From Bacteroidales bacterium UBA3696 (GTDB taxonomy: Bacteria; Bacteroidota; Bacteroidia; Bacteroidales; Paludibacteraceae): 40,886 nucleotides of DNA. Numbering within the stretch: the stretch's first letter is position 1; every line of letters starts with the position of its first letter. Of this stretch, positions 40,502 to 40,886 are shown in pieces. Under the pieces are notes generated by a model. The model searched no databases, was not told the origin of the DNA, and saw only the letters and a program-made list of their open reading frames with translations. A program made the position numbers and the translations under genes. The stretch covers positions 1 through 40,886 of the forward strand of contig DFIN01000007.1 in assembly GCA_002372135.1 (NCBI GenBank), given 5' to 3'.

Positions 40502-40886
40502 ATGATACATTTCAGTCAAGAAATAGAAAAGTGCTTAAATAATGTGTACAATACAAATAATAAGGAACAAAACTTTCAAGGTCGATTGTATGCACATTTT
40601 CTGACGTTTGAGAAGGAAGGTTATGTCGTAGAAATGGAAACAAGTGTGAACGATGAGCATTTGAAACCAGTTCTACTAAAACGAATGAATGATAGCAGAC
40701 TGAGTGATTTTAAAAAAGATGATTTTAGAAAAATAGAAATTGATTTGTTGTTATATAAGGAGGATTTTTCTGAAATGTATGCGGCGGAACTGAAATGGGT
40801 ATATAATCGTTCAGAGGGATGGAATGTCGTGGATCATTTGGAAGATTTTAAGGACGATGCCATTTTCTGTCATCAGTTGATAGAAA
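40502..40886 (+). CDS. Possible PD-(D/E)xK nuclease-like protein (partial, cut by window end)
   Basis: An open frame runs from ATG 40502 (or ATG 40490, four codons earlier, in frame) to the window end, 128 codons without a stop. The segment IEIDLLLY, then 12-13 residues on AAELKW, gives an acidic-hydrophobic-ExK order like the core of the PD-(D/E)xK nuclease fold. The body is A/T-rich and hydrophilic (MIHFSQEIEKCLNNVYNTNN at the start). The rest lies outside the window. The nuclease-like call is a motif-based guess. Confidence 0.5.
   Translation, partial: MIHFSQEIEKCLNNVYNTNNKEQNFQGRLYAHFLTFEKEGYVVEMETSVNDEHLKPVLLKRMNDSRLSDFKKDDFRKIEIDLLLYKEDFSEMYAAELKWVYNRSEGWNVVDHLEDFKDDAIFCHQLIE

Overview
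This window looks like chromosomal DNA from a member of the Bacteroidales (phylum Bacteroidota). The evidence is the 5' end of a Bacteroidales-type 16S rRNA gene at the left edge (minus strand), repeated promoters of the Bacteroidota form TTTG-N20/21-TAnnTTTG, a serine palmitoyltransferase for bacterial sphingolipids, the gliding/T9SS lipoprotein GldH, T9SS-type C-terminal domains, a BspA-like leucine-rich-repeat protein and a SusD-family protein. No tRNA gene, integrase, transposase or CRISPR array was seen.

Layout. 1-170 is the 16S 5' end, followed by about 860 bp of rRNA leader with two tandem promoters. 1092-3658 holds proA and a TPR/PD40 protein. 3655-6570 (minus) is a mdh-spt-SDR operon in which the last two genes probably make the sphingoid base. 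6838-10343 is a translationally coupled pair: a secreted LRR protein and a membrane TPR protein with a LuxR-like helix-turn-helix. 10346-15007 (minus) is a four-gene run: polyprenyl-phosphate glycosyltransferase, M23 lipoprotein, lipid kinase, glnS. A short divergent promoter region precedes a long, tightly packed plus-strand run (15145-30416): dxs, trkA, trkH, SGNH hydrolase, MBOAT, coaE, cstA, holB, a RicT/YaaT-like PSP1 protein, gldH, trmB and an OPT transporter, ending in a UUCG hairpin terminator. fba follows with its own promoter.

From the fba stop codon onward the region is accessory. Two 39-bp direct repeats (31526-31564 and 37464-37502, 3 mismatches) bracket about 5.9 kb. This segment holds a 134-bp inverted repeat, a small T9SS-tailed protein, an orphan SusD protein fused to starch-binding-like modules, a decayed gene interrupted by a 93-nt hairpin-rich insertion, and a toxin-antitoxin pair with a clear operator. 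Next come about 570 bp of non-coding, hairpin-rich DNA with an attenuator-like structure.

The right end (37994-40886) is the best candidate for an undescribed system. It is an operon of two related small proteins with internally duplicated 'FG' modules, a membrane protein with a cytoplasmic N-domain, one transmembrane helix and a periplasmic OmpA peptidoglycan-binding domain, two tandem 44-45 residue very basic microproteins, a TerB-like protein, and (after a hairpin) the start of a possible PD-(D/E)xK nuclease-like protein cut by the window edge. Its function is not known to me.
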